Below are positions 1 to 11,380 of a DNA stretch of 64,000 bases, piece by piece. The position numbers and the translations under genes were made by a program. Position 1 is the stretch's first letter; each line of letters starts with the position of its first letter. This DNA comes from Septoria linicola (lineage: Eukaryota; Ascomycota; Dothideomycetes; Mycosphaerellales; Mycosphaerellaceae): positions 1,054,001-1,118,000 of the forward strand of contig CP099429.1 in the NCBI GenBank assembly GCA_024114885.1, in the 5' to 3' direction. The notes below the pieces were generated by a model. The model ran no database searches, was not told the DNA's origin, and was given only the letters and a program-made list of their open reading frames with translations.

Positions 1-2462
1 TTCATGATGGTCCCACAATGGCAGTGGGAGGTGTCTGTCAACATGATGTCCTCGTCTCACTAGAAGTGAGGACGAATATCGAGACCGAGAGCGTTGGTGT
101 TGATTCACGCAGCGCCTTCGAGACTTCCCGAGATTTTACGACGCGTTCTTACCTCAACATCGGTGAACAAAACAATGACTTCTATCGAGGCGAATCTGTG
201 CCGCCTTTACATCAAGCGCGAATATGCTATCAGCAGCATTACAACAATCTCTCGCGGTGATGCTAGCTGAGCACCGTGCTCGACTAAGGTCCACATGAAG
301 CCTTCCGAAGAAGTAAGGCCATCAACATTGAGGACGGAATATCCGATCATCTCGAGTCATGCTGGTGGGAGGCCAGTTTCTGGAGTCCGTTGAAGATGGA
401 CTTCTGAAGATGTGGTGGCTGTCTAAGGGAGCATCCTTTGACCATTGAACATGGCGCAACTGAAGCGCAGGCATTATTGTTTCGTGCATATGCACATGCA
501 GAGAAGGCAGTAAGAGCTTCATTCTAGATTTACAGCACTTACACTTGAGACAGCGGATTGGAACACATCAACATTTCTGTCACGAATATAAGCTTCAGAA
601 CAAAACTCATGCCAAGGAACCGCGCCATTTACCCATAGGTCACAGGAAGCCTCGTCGTCTCTCTGCTTGGTGCACTCACGTTGACGCAGAGCTCGGTGAT
701 TGAATCCTTGCGGCAGAGATGTCGTGCTCCGCAGGTGAAGAGCGCACTTGCAAGAGTGAACAGCCAAAGTGAGTGTGCGCTAATCACAGTCCAGACCCAG
801 CAATTCGCTGACACAAATCAGGCACGCACTATCTCCGAAGAACGCACCGTCGCGAGGTAGCACGACCTCGCGGTCTTTCAGCCGCTGGTTCTGCTTTTTT
901 GGTTTCGGCGCTAGCATCGCCAACAGCCCGCATCCCACGTATCCGCGGCTCCGAACCTATATATAACTCGATCGCTGATCAGAAATAGACAACCCCCATC
1001 TGTATCGAGCAGAGAGTGGCGAGACTCCTCAAGGGCGTCCTGGTCGCCTTCCGGTCTTTCGTGTGACTCGGAGGGGCTGTTCGCGTTCGAGCACGCCGAA
1101 TTCTCGATATCTGTCCGGGGCCAATGGGCGGAGAAAGTGTGCGCTGCGCTTTCTGAACTTCCTCTCCATGACGTTGGCCGCGTTCAATCGTACGCGATTA
1201 GTGCCATGCACCCCTTGGTGAAAGACTCCTTCCAGACATACAAGTCATACAGCAGCCCAGCAGGCCCAAACATATATCTCGGGGACATCTGCTTTGTGCT
1301 CAGTACCCCAAAGCTTGGCTGAACGTCGCCGCCTTGCGTCTCAGTCCCATCAGCACGGATCGAATGAGTCCGGTGTGGCTCTGGCACTGTCATCCACTGG
1401 CTGAATGTCATCTCGAGAACGAATGATCCACAGCAGCTGGAATATTAGGCATACACATAAGAGCGTGCAGAGTGAGACCATCCTGATCATCTGTACTTGC
1501 AGGTCTCAACTCGGCTGATCACGATTAGGCCATCCACACACGCCTCTGGCTGTCTTCCACACTCTCGGCGCGCGCAAAGAGACGGATTATACAGTTACAG
1601 ACTTGCTGGACGCCAGCGAAGTGAGAAGGGGTACCGGACGAGGAGTGCTTGCGGATAACATCTGAACACGGCAACCGTCCTGTGGAGGCGAATGTGATGC
1701 CAGCCTCTCGTCTGCCGCGGGCAACATCTTTGCAACAATTCCAGGTATCACGCACTAGCTCGTACGGTCCGCAGATCTGACCAAATGTCAACATTGCTCC
1801 CGACCAATCCTTTGCCGCAAGAAGCAGGCCATAACACTTCGTCAATCTCGAACACAGCCTCCACATGTGGATCAATCATGGAATGAGTCCCAGATTTGTT
1901 GACAAATCTGATATCCCCCGATCGTAGCACCGTCAGCTGTGAGTGCGCGATCCTGACATGATACATGATGTGACGCAAGTTCTTACATATCACAACGGAA
2001 AGCTCCGACTTGATCTACTCACGCAGCATCGGACAAATAAAACATGGCGGCAGCTCCCTTAGAGGAAGCTGTATCTGACTAAGACAGATTCGAGCTTTCT
2101 AATGCTAGGTGAACCGAGCTCCAGATCTTGCGTCGTCCAAGAGCTGTATGTGCACCAATTCGACTTGTTACTCCTGCTTGATGGGCAACACACGTCTTCT
2201 GGACTCGCGAATCTGCCAGAACTCCTGGCAATGAAACCACACAAGCGTCGAGACCTGAGCACTGCAATGAGCACGTCTGCCAGATCGCTGGCATGCAGTA
2301 AGATGACCTACCCGGGAAAAACCATCACGGCAAGATCCGAATCATTCGTTTGGTATGCAGCCCGATTTATCCTAGGCGCTAGAGGTCATGCCGTGCAAAC
2401 AAGAGTTGACTAGTGGCGCTGATCTGTGAGCTTGGCATCTCCCTATGTTGATCATGAGATGG
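1..2462. other. Intergenic stretch, no gene supported
   Basis: Only short overlapping open frames of about 60-115 codons occur on both strands. None has a signal peptide, a recognisable domain or a convincing splice structure that would join it to a neighbour. Base composition is ordinary, unlike the AT-rich element that follows. A gene lying mostly left of the window could have its promoter here; this cannot be judged from the sequence. Confidence 0.5.
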
Positions 2463-2605
2463 CAGGTGACGCGTACTCCTTTTTGCCAAGTATGTCCAAC
2501 CTTGGCGGCACGTGCGGACGCGCCAACATTTGTAGGGTCACCTGTCCTTATAAGGCGTCACTTTTCAATTTCGATTTCTTTTCTCTAAATCCTACTCTAA
2601 ATTAG

Positions 2606-2769
2606 TTTATAATTAATTAGACTTTATTTAAATCTTATTTAAATCGTATTTAAATCTTAATTAAATCCTATTCGAATACTATTTAAATAGAATTTAAATA
2701 TATATAACCTCCTAACGCTTTAACTTTATTAGTATAATTCTTATATATATAACCTCTTATATTACTAAG
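2606..2769 (+). repeat. Left long inverted-repeat arm of the AT-rich element
   Basis: This arm begins TTTATAATTAATTAGACTTT and ends CTTATATTACTAAG. It pairs with the reverse complement of 3053-3215, with only a few substitutions visible and a length difference of about one base. Confidence 0.8.
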
Positions 2770-3052
2770 GCGTTAATATAGAAGATTAGTATATATAGTA
2801 ACTATATATACTATATTAAAAATAGCGAAGATTTATAGATCCTACTAGAGATAGAAGTAGTAAGTTATTTAAATACGATTCGAATACGATTTAAATAGTA
2901 TTTATATAGGATTTAGATACTAATATAAAGATATTTATAAGCGAGTAGGTCTATTATATTAAGAAAGAGAATAGTAAGATTTATAGAATAAGAGATTTAA
3001 ATTATATTTAAATCGTATTTAACTAATATTTAAATAGAAACTCTACTCTAAT

Positions 3053-3215
3053 CTTAGTAATATAAGAGGTTATATATATAAGAATTATACTAATAAAGTT
3101 AAAGTATTAGAAGACTATATATATTTAAATTTTATTTAAATAGTATTCGAATAGGATTTAATTAAGATTTAAATACGATTTATATCTTAATTAAATAAAG
3201 TCTAATTAATTATAA
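3053..3215 (-). repeat. Right long inverted-repeat arm of the AT-rich element
   Basis: Reverse complement of the arm at 2606-2769. The 280-base spacer between the arms is also AT-rich but does not pair obviously with either arm. Confidence 0.8.
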
Positions 3216-3802
3216 ATTAAATATATACGCGGCTATAGGTAAGGTATCGCGAAGTTAATAGTTTAGGAAGTTAGTAGATAGTCATGTCACCTCTACGGGG
3301 GTCATGCCAAGACTTGAGGGGTCACGTTATTAAAAAAGGAGGACGCGTCACCTGAAGCCCGGTTGATCATTCCTGCTTCAATGAGCCGGATCTGTGACAA
3401 ACGATCCGCAAACACTCAATCTGGACTTGAGCATAACGTTGTGGCTGCACACGATATGCAGATCGATCATGAATATACAAATGGTACTTTCCGGAATATT
3501 TGAATCCTAGGCCTTGTCGTACTATTTGGTCGCGATGCATGTCGGATCGGGGTTGCCGCCGCCTGAATGGGAGAAGTGTCAACAGTCATCAACCTTCTTC
3601 GCAAGATATCACAGCTGGGGACCTACGGTTTTCTTGTCACCGGCAGTAGAGGCATCAAAATCGTGACGACAACGCATACATCACTGATCAGGCGAAGACA
3701 CTCAGGTTGGCGGCGGGATTGCTGCACAGAATGATTCATCCGCTAATGCGCAAATTCCGAACGATTTGAAGATACCACAAGCGTGGTTGCTGTGTTGCGA
3801 GG

Positions 3803-3808
3803 TATAAG
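3803..3808 (+). promoter_or_regulatory. TATA-like box of the repeat-protein gene
   Basis: TATAAG lies 116 bases before the start codon at 3919, with a C/A-rich leader in between. Assigned by position and sequence only. Confidence 0.4.
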
Positions 3809-3918
3809 TAATACTCATCCCTTGACATTGTTCTGCTCGGCTCATCACCATCACACCTGGCAAGCACAGTCTTTATCGAACAACAATCACTCTTTTGATA
3901 CCAGGCTCATACCTCAGC

Positions 3919-5100
3919 ATGCAGCTCTTCACGATCACTTTGGCGTCGCTCGCCGCTGCGGCGCCCATCTTCGACTACAATCATTCTGCTGCAAAGCCTC
4001 ACCTTCCACACGACGAGCACCACGATATCCCGCTCCTCCACAACGGTGGAAAAGGTGGAAGTCTACCCGTACCTCAGTTGCCGAACGTGGAAGTTCCTGG
4101 CCAGTCTCACATCCTGCCAGTTCCGGAAGTGTCAGCGCCTCACAAGCCAGACTTCGAACTTCCACATGCTGGAATTGGGCACGATCACGACATTCCTTTT
4201 TCAGTGCCGTCCAAGCCAGAATTTGGCATTCCGAAGCACGACGGTGGGAGCCTCCCTTTCCCGAAGCCTTCGAAGCCATATCTCGAACTGCCTTCGCCAG
4301 GGAAGGGCAATGGCGGTCTGCCATTCTCTGTGCCTCATAAGCCAGGTTTTACACTGCCAGGACCTGCTAGTGGACACGAAGGCGGGCTGCCTTTCCCGAT
4401 TCCCAGCAAGCCGGACTTGGAGCTCCCCAAGCACGATGGTGGTCTTCCGGTGCCTTCCACGCCGGACTTCGGAGTTCCCAAGTTCGGCGGAGACGATGGT
4501 CATCATGTGCCAATTCCAAGCAAGCCCGACTTGAACTTGCCAAAATTTAGTGGCGGCAGTGGCGGCAGCCACGATATTCCTGTTCCAAGCAAGCCTGACT
4601 TTGGTGTACCATCAGCTGGTAAGCCTGTTGATGGTGAACAGCCAGTCTCGAGTACTCCCAGCCAAGAGGATCAAGTGAGTGGCAGCGTCGAGGGTTCCGC
4701 CAGCGGTAATGGACAGATGAATGCTGGAGAGAAGCCCACTGCGGCCAACCCTGCGCCAGATGACCAGACAGACGACAGTATTGGCGGTACTAGCGCAGTT
4801 GCTGGGAGTGGATCAGCGGCCCAGTCCGGTTCTGGCACAGACAGCACTTCTATCTCCGGAAATGGCTCTGCCTCTGCGGACGGTGCTGCTACACGCGATG
4901 GCTTGGCTTCTGGCAACGGCAAGGGCTCTGCCTCTGGCAAAGGCGCAGCCCCGAGTATCGGATCAGCAGGTCAGAATGGCGCAGTCGCAGGTGCACCAGT
5001 CCAGCCTTCAGGCAACTCCGCCGGAGCAAGCAAGACGAGCCATGACAGTGCCACCAAGCCCACCTCTTACTCCGGACTTGGCTCACTCCTGGGCCACTAG
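3919..5100 (+). CDS. Secreted Pro/Lys-motif repeat protein with Ser/Gly/Ala-rich tail
   Basis: A single open frame encodes 393 residues from the ATG at 3919. I prefer this start over the in-frame ATG at 3895 because it places a clean signal peptide (MQLFTITLASLAAAAP) at the N terminus. Residues ~35-245 are a degenerate tandem repeat of about 20-28 residues built on the motif SKPD(F/L)xxPK followed by a glycine/histidine-rich spacer and a short LPFPxP or DIPVP stretch; about nine copies are recognisable. Residues ~250-390 are low-complexity Ser/Gly/Ala/Thr, a likely O-glycosylation substrate. There are no cysteines in the mature part and no hydrophobic C-terminal segment, so a GPI anchor is unlikely. 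The composition suggests a cell-wall or extracellular structural protein. I recognise no named family. The coding call is strong because of the signal peptide and the in-frame repeats. Confidence 0.8.
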   Translation: MQLFTITLASLAAAAPIFDYNHSAAKPHLPHDEHHDIPLLHNGGKGGSLPVPQLPNVEVPGQSHILPVPEVSAPHKPDFELPHAGIGHDHDIPFSVPSKPEFGIPKHDGGSLPFPKPSKPYLELPSPGKGNGGLPFSVPHKPGFTLPGPASGHEGGLPFPIPSKPDLELPKHDGGLPVPSTPDFGVPKFGGDDGHHVPIPSKPDLNLPKFSGGSGGSHDIPVPSKPDFGVPSAGKPVDGEQPVSSTPSQEDQVSGSVEGSASGNGQMNAGEKPTAANPAPDDQTDDSIGGTSAVAGSGSAAQSGSGTDSTSISGNGSASADGAATRDGLASGNGKGSASGKGAAPSIGSAGQNGAVAGAPVQPSGNSAGASKTSHDSATKPTSYSGLGSLLGH

Positions 5101-6359
5101 TAAGTGCTGTATGGTGCAATTTGTACGAAATCTTGCTGACAGAGAGTACCGAGAAGGCTCCTGGTACAGGACAGTGATCATCTTACGATCTTGTCACGGA
5201 GACCCCCAGACCGTGGAGACGAAGGACATGCGTCACGAACATGGCGCGAACGGTACTCGAATGACCGATCTACTTCTACAACTGTGTAAATATCATCTAT
5301 CAACAATTTCATTTTCTTCTGCCATTTTGATCCAATAATTGGATGTACATTGTCGCAAGTCGTGCCTGCCGTAGACTGAGAACAAACGAAGCCTTGGCGC
5401 TCTCGGAAGCATGAGCTGCTGAGCTGCAAGCTCATCAGCTCCTCCTTCATTTCATCAACGCACGAAGCCCGTTCGGCCACCTGGACATCCTATCATCGGC
5501 ATAGGTGATGCGACTCTGCAAATACGCATACCATAGGATATGCAAATCCTGGGCGGAGCATGTAATTTCGCTCACAGTGACTGTAATGGCCTACAATCAC
5601 GGCTGCCTTGCATATCATGAGTGTCATTCACGTGTCTGAGCGACATTCACTTTTTGAGACTGATAACCACGCGACAAACTTCCCCATCAGGTGAAGTCAT
5701 GTTTGTTACATCCTGAAACATGCAATGCCGGCTAGAGACGGCCTCTGTTGACCGAAGAAGAACCGTAGCCTGCAATGTGCACATTCAACGTGTGCAGTAC
5801 CACTCTTACAATCACCGAATACACAAGAACGCATTTCTAGGTCTCTGATAGACGATTGAACAGCCAGGAACTCTCAGAACAGTCAACTACAGGTACACCA
5901 GCCCATTTAATCTTCGCGGCCATGCACTTGCTCTGGAAAGCCACTCGTCAGGCCACCGGGCCGGCGTTCAGCACAACATCCACAGCACGAGGGGAGGCCC
6001 TGACCAAAGCCAGATTCACACAGGAGGAGAAAAGTCTCAAGGTCTGGAACAGAATATCCGCACAGTCGAGCAAGATGTCAACATCGGCCACCACGTTCGA
6101 GGACGACATTCTACATGCTGCCAATCCAGCGCCGGCGAACTGGAAAAATCCCAAGCCGAGAGATCTGAAGCAAGTCTGCGGGACTACCAACGAATGGGTA
6201 GCAAGCTGCAATCAGACTTCTACTGCAGTGAGCTGTACTTCACTAGGATACTGCCAGGCGAGCAAGTATGGTGAACAGGCCTGATTCTGGCTGCTCTGCT
6301 ATGTGGGCTACGGCTTCCACTATCCTCCAGGTCTACGCTGCAGGCTGTACTAGCTTAAT
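5101..6359. other. Intergenic, one doubtful open frame
   Basis: No gene is supported. The plus-strand frame at 5922-6284 has an ATG and four cysteines near its end but no signal peptide, no family and no splice support. An opposite-strand frame overlaps it. Part of this stretch is the downstream region of the cysteine-rich gene on the minus strand. Confidence 0.4.
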
Positions 6360-7069
6360 TTACTCAGATACCGCTGGCTTAGCCTCTTCAGCAGGACAAG
6401 TTGGCTCTGCCCATCCAGGAATTGGTCCTTCTTCAGGGTAACATCCTCCGTAGACTTTGTCGCAGTCGTTCTTGAAGTACTCGCAAACAGTCTTCTTGCC
6501 GGAAACTCCCTTGCACTCAGGAATCTCAAACTCTTTGCGAGGCTCAGCACAGAAATCATAGCAACCTCCGTACATCCTAGAGGTACATTATTAGCTCGGC
6601 CACTCAATCATTAGGGGTGCACCGGAAGACGTACTGTTGGCAGTCATTCATCTGGTCAACGCAGATGCGGCACGATTCATCAGGCTGTACAGTTTGTCCG
6701 TTTGGAGGACAAGCTGGAGCTGCCCATCCAGGAACCGGGCCCTCAGCCGGATAACATCCTCCATAGCGCTCACCACACTCGTTCTTGAAGTACTCGCAGA
6801 CTTGCTTCTTGCCCGAGACACCTTTGCATTCTGGAATGTCGAACTCTTTCCGCGGCTCGGCGCAGAAGTCATAGCAGCCTCCGTACATTCTGCCGGCAAT
6901 CAGCACAATCACGAAGGGGAAACTACACAGCAGGAAACTCATACTGCTGGCAGTCATTCACATCATCGACGCAGATCGCGCAGGATGAATCCGCGAATTG
7001 AAGTGGATTGGCAAAGGAGACTGCGACAGTCGCCGAAGCAACGAGGATGTTTGCGGTACTGAACAACAT
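6360..7069 (-). CDS. Secreted cysteine-rich protein, two tandem 10-Cys modules
   Basis: Three exons (7069-6945, 6889-6635, 6576-6360) encode 198 residues. Both introns have good signals: GTATGA...CTGAT...CAG (55 nt) and GTACGT...CTAAT...TAG (58 nt). An N-terminal signal peptide starts MLFSTANILVASATVAVSFA. The mature protein is two near-identical modules, each with ten cysteines in the order CxIC, NDC, GGC, DFC, PEC, VC, N(E/D)C, GGC and a final C after PGW. Each module begins with an ICVDxxNDCQQ block. Both introns are phase 2 and fall at exactly the same place, between NDCQQ and MYGGCYDFC, so the exon-intron unit was duplicated together. Small size, secretion and cysteine content fit an apoplastic effector or defence-type protein. 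The family is unknown to me and the function is not inferable. Confidence 0.85.
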
Positions 7070-7550
7070 GGTCGCCGGTATTGAAGTTGCTTTGATTTCG
7101 CCGCAGTGGTGGTGCAAGAGAAGCGTCGTCTGTCGTTGAACTGCAATGTATCATCTGGAATGAGCAGTCGGCAGACTTATAAACCATCGAAAATTACGCC
7201 TGAAATATGCTCCGCCTCCACGAGTCTAGCCCTATACACGGTCATCCCAGTAGCGGCATCACAAGGCAAAGAAAACCGCACGCGAAACGAGAGACGAGAA
7301 CACTCAAGTCGCACTTTTCCCACGCTACGAGCTGACAGCGAAACACAAGGCTTACACAGTATACTATTTCAGTCCGCACAAGACTCTTGTCCCGTCGTGT
7401 TTGACTAGTTGAGCCGCGTTGCCAAGACACGATATGGACAAGGGGAGCCATGTGCTTTGTATTAGTTGGGATCGAGACCGCTGTCTGCCGAAGTAAAGTT
7501 AAACTTGGATTGCATGTATCACTCTCTCTCTCTCTCTCGTATAGTGTTGT

Positions 7551-7618
7551 AATGGCACATGGCACGTGCCATGGCACGACGTGCCATAGTCTTCCATGGC
7601 ACATGACACAATCATGTG
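7551..7618. repeat. Palindromic ATGGCAC-rich repeat, copy 1
   Basis: Repeated words ATGGCACATGGCACGTGCC and its inverse GTGCCAT followed by CTTCCATGGCACATGACA. The block can fold on itself. A related block lies at 7726-7792. Confidence 0.55.
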
Positions 7619-7725
7619 ATTAATAACCTCGGGATGAACATGGCAGAAGAGGTTGATTGTTCAGAGACTGACAGCAATAACACTGAAGACGGGATGCCAG
7701 ATAGAGTAGATAGTGCTGAATAATC

Positions 7726-7792
7726 ATGGCACATGGCACATGGCACTGGCACATGATGTGCCATAAATCGTCCATGGCACCTCGTATTCACA
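7726..7792. repeat. Palindromic ATGGCAC-rich repeat, copy 2
   Basis: CATGGCACATGGCACATGG, then TGATGTGCCATAAATCG and CCATGGCACC. It has the same word set and arrangement as the block at 7551-7618, about 110 bases away. Confidence 0.55.
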
Positions 7793-8441
7793 ACACTACT
7801 CTCGTAAGATGACGGGCATGATACCACGCGAAGTTGCCGGTTCGGACAATCGATGAATGAATGCATAAAACCGACCTCTGATGTTTGTTAGCCACACTAG
7901 CATCCGCTGCTCATCCCAGTGAAAGCTACGTGAACAGTAGAATCTTTTTCAGCAACACCAGTAGTTAGTTGCTATCGTACAAACAAGACTGTTTCCGTGC
8001 CTTTCTATACGTTACAACTGAACAACAATAAGGTGGAAATCGCTCCTTCAGATACAGAAGTGTCGTTGCATCTTCGCTGAGCAACCATCAATCACATCGA
8101 GGAGCTGTCTGTGAATAGAACTATCAGATGGGACATGGGTACTCTCCTCCAGCCGAAATCCCGCTCGCACCCTCTCCTCCTCCTTCCTCTCTCTGTGTGT
8201 TTAACTAGTGGACCGATCACAACTCACAGCTAACACACAGCTGTTCAGAACCACCGTCCAACTACCATGATTCTATGATGGATACTTTCCTGTCACCTCG
8301 CATGATTGAACAGCACATGCCACATTCTCATCTCTTTCTGTCCTCTGGATACCTACAACGTGCAACTTCTGCAAAGACTTCCCCATTCACATACATACAC
8401 CAAAGGAATCGTTGAATGTCATGCTCTCTTGAACCTCTACT

Positions 8442-8464
8442 CATCCATCCATCCATCCATCCAT
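8442..8464 (+). repeat. CATC microsatellite
   Basis: About five to six uninterrupted CATC units in an intergenic region. Confidence 0.8.
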
Positions 8465-8799
8465 ACTACAGCGTTCGGGCATGTGAGCCTCAAAGAACAA
8501 GGCTAAGCGACAGTTGGCTTGCTTGAAATGCGAAGCTGTTGAAATTGGTAGCCATGTACCACGACCTTCAAGGTGAGTAGGACAAAAGGTTGTACGTCAG
8601 TGTCACAACGTTCTCTCTGGAAAAAGCAGCTGGTGTCATATTACTTCTTTCTCTTCATTGGCTAAGAATATGTTCTACAGTGGTGCGGACGCCGCCATCT
8701 AGCTCGGTTCCCATTGAGTGGTACATCAATCGTCCAAAACATGGAATACTGGAGTCCCCAATCGTGTCCGGCTTCTCACGATGAATGACGCTTCACAGC

Positions 8800-11380
8800 T
8801 CAAGAGTGCCCGTTGGCAACGACGTGCTGAGGCGGAGGAGGCTGCGTTGGTCCAGTGTGATGTGGCGGTTGAGGTGTCGTGCTGGTGGGACGAGGTGCAA
8901 GACCTTGGATGGGACGAGCTGGTGGTGGGTAGCCATTGCCGACTGGAGTGTGAGGATTGCCTGGGTAGCTCACAGGAGTGGCTCTACCAGAGCCTGGCTG
9001 CTGCTGCGGCTGTTGTTGCGGCTGTTGTTGCTGCTGTGGAGCTGCAGGATACATTGGTCGGGGTGTGTTCGACTGCGGTACCGAGAATCCAGACTTCGCA
9101 GGTGATGCGTTGCGATTGTACTGGGGCTGTTGCGACAAATTATGCGTGGGGTATCCGCCAGGCGTCTGGCCTCGTCCGTATTGCTGGTTCTGGAGGGGCG
9201 TTTGTTGATACTGTTGATTGTAGTTATTGAAGGCTCCAGGGGTTTGCTGCACTGGTCGCTGCTGATTGTAGTACTGTTGGCTTACAGTCTGACCATAACC
9301 AGGCTGGGTGGACGAGGCCGGCCGGGAGTATTGCTGCGGTTGAGCATTGTATGTCGTGCGTGCTGTAGAGTTGATTCCGTATGACGCCGGATTACTCTGC
9401 TGTCTTTGGTAAGAGGGCGTTGCCGCTGATGGCGGCCTGCCGTTGTAGGACGAGCCATATCTCGTGTGAGCCGCGGCACCAATCGCAGCAGTCCCTTGAG
9501 GTGTCTGGTTATATCTCGGTCCTGACGCCGATGAGTTGGGCCGAGCAAGATTCGCAATGCTGTTTGCGGTCGCCATGGCTGCGAGCTTGGCTTGTCTGGT
9601 CACCAGGTCTTCGGCCATGACGCCCTCCACGTCTTTTGTCTCGTATTGCACGAGCGTCTTTACACCCAAATCAGCAAGCTGATCGCCATCGAGCTTGGCG
9701 ATGGCATAAGGTGGAAGCTTGAGCAGAAGATAGGCGAGCTCGCGACGCAAGTTGTGGTACGTCGCCGTCTCTTGCTCCGACGGCTCATCGGGCTTGCCGG
9801 TGTGTGATGCGACTACGGGTCCCGGGCTGATGGGTGTCCGTGCCGCCGCCGCTGAAGATGGTAGAGTCGCGTTTCGTATGCGTTGGTGTGATGCCAGCGT
9901 CTCCAAAAGTTCAGACACTTCTCGCAGCACTTGCTCGACGTCTGTCTTGTCCTTGACTTGCTGGGCAGGGGTCGCGTCCTCGATGGCGTCGAACTCATCC
10001 AGGTGCTCCAGTATCGGGCCCAATTCATCCTCTTTGAGCTCGATCGGGCTCTCGAATTGGGGCGGCTGGATGGACGTAGCATCGTCCAGCAGAGCAGGGT
10101 CGATTGCAAATGTCTCACTGTATCGCTTTTCTCCCACCTTGCCCCACCAGACCATGTTCTTCACCTCTTCAGAGACCAGAGCATTGGAGTTGTCCTTTGC
10201 CGGAGCAAAACTCGAGTACGCTCTGCGGAATAGCGCCTCCTCCTGTCTCTTGAGAATTTCAGCAGAAGTCTCGGACTGGTCTTTGCGCGCAGTGCCATCA
10301 CTGGAGCTGAGAGCACGGTCCCGCTGTTTACGCTTTTCTCGTGGCGTAGGCGCATCAGGTCCATCCAGGCCACCATATCCCAACCATGTGCCGGTCGACA
10401 GCGGCTGCACAGTATATCCACCACGTCTGTTGCGTTGGGTGGGATCCTTGAACTCCCACGTGACAGTGCCATCGCGAGGCACAGCGCGCTTCTGGGACTT
10501 GGGAGGCTGTAGGGGAGCAAGACTGTACGGAGGCGCAAATGCTTGCTCAAAGGTCGGGCCAGGTTTCGAGCTGTGCACTGCAGCGGGTGTCACCTTGGTC
10601 GTGGCTATTCCGTTTGGCAGACTCATTTCCTCGACGGGCAACTCTGATTTGATCAAGGGGTCTTTGTGGTCGGGAGCATGCTGCAAAGAAGTGAAGAGCT
10701 GTTTGGGCCCTGGTGCGTTTCCGTACAAGGTGAGAAGTGTCCCCGCTCGCGCAAGTTCGGTGGCTGCAGTGCCATTGGAGGTGATAGCATTCGTCGTTCC
10801 ATCCGTCTCTTTCTTTTTGAACCCGCGAGATTCATCTTTCTGGCTTTCCTGCTCCACAATCTCTTGCACCAGAGCATTGAGTGACTGGACCTTGTTGATG
10901 GTCTTCAGCTCCTCAACAGTCGGTCTCCCGCCAGCATGGTCAGTCCGCTCCCGAGCTTTCGTCCTGATGGCGGCGATGAGATCCTCGCTGACGGAAGCAG
11001 CATCTTTGCGCAGGTCGTGCAGGGAAGCATAGGTCGTGGTGCTCAGTTTTGTCGCTATGGTGGATGTTTCGCTGGAGGGGTCGGCTAGTCTGGCCTTTTT
11101 GCTCCATGGTTCGCTGAGTGCTGCCGTGTGGTTCAAGAAGGACGGCTCGGTGTCGTGGCTGGTGTGGTGTTAGCATATGCCTTTGCGTCATTGTTGATCG
11201 TATTCATCCGTACCTTTTCAGCACCTCCAAGATATCCGTTTGTATGCGCCGGACTCGCGGCACTTCTTCCGCCCCATTCATATCATCGTCGCGCTTTCGC
11301 TTGTTTGTCGTGGTCAGGTCGGCGGCGGGCGAGTCGATGGGTGCAGTCGCAGTCGCGTCGCCGTTGGGGAGACTGGCCAT
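8800..11380 (-). CDS. Conserved Q/P-rich nuclear-type protein, unnamed
   Basis: Two exons, 11380-11214 and 11158-8800, separated by a 55-nt intron (GTACGG...GCTAAC...CAG), encode 841 residues. The start at 11380 (MASLPNGDA) is followed by a basic KRKRDDD patch that could be a nuclear localisation signal. Residues ~45-70 form a short helical block ending in SEPWSKKARL. The middle contains an ordered region with the phrase TFEQAFAPPYSLAPLQPPK, a tryptophan-containing TVTWEF segment and a helical stretch EEALFRRAYSSFAPAKD...VWWGKVGEKRY. The last ~250 residues are Gln/Asn/Pro-rich with near-pure polyglutamine runs, typical of chromatin or transcription cofactors. The ordered middle looks fungus-conserved and could belong to a chromatin-remodelling complex accessory subunit; I cannot name the family, so this remains a guess. 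Confidence 0.8.

Larger units (their letters stand above)
2463..3354. mobile_element. AT-rich foldback element with terminal inverted repeats
   Basis: The left end reads CAGGTGACGCGTACTCC and the reverse complement of the right end reads CAGGTGACGCGTCCTCC, giving terminal inverted repeats of about 21-23 bp at 2463-2485 and 3332-3354. Inside lie two much longer inverted arms (2606-2769 and 3053-3215) that match almost base for base. The interior is overwhelmingly A/T, built from TTTAAAT-type words, and has no open frame. This is the structure of a non-autonomous DNA transposon (large MITE or foldback element), probably decayed by C-to-T mutation. I could not find a clean target-site duplication directly flanking the ends. 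An 8-base word TTGATCAT occurs 6 bp outside the left end and about 8 bp outside the right end but may be chance. Transposon superfamily unknown. Confidence 0.75.
7070..8799. other. Intergenic with short repeats
   Basis: No gene is supported over 1.7 kb. It carries the promoter of the cysteine-rich gene, a (CT)n run near 7521-7538, two related palindromic GGCAC-rich repeats, and a CATC microsatellite near 8442-8464. It ends at the 3' end of the minus-strand gene that stops at 8800. Confidence 0.5.

Noticed and set aside
2449..3370. TTGATCAT on both sides of the AT-rich element as a target-site duplication
   Set aside because: The copies do not directly abut the terminal repeats (6 and about 8 bases away), and the word contains a common TGATCA palindrome, so it is not strong enough to call.
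5922..6284. Open frame of ~120 codons with four C-terminal cysteines (+)
   Set aside because: No signal peptide, no domain, an overlapping frame on the other strand, and no splice site that improves it.
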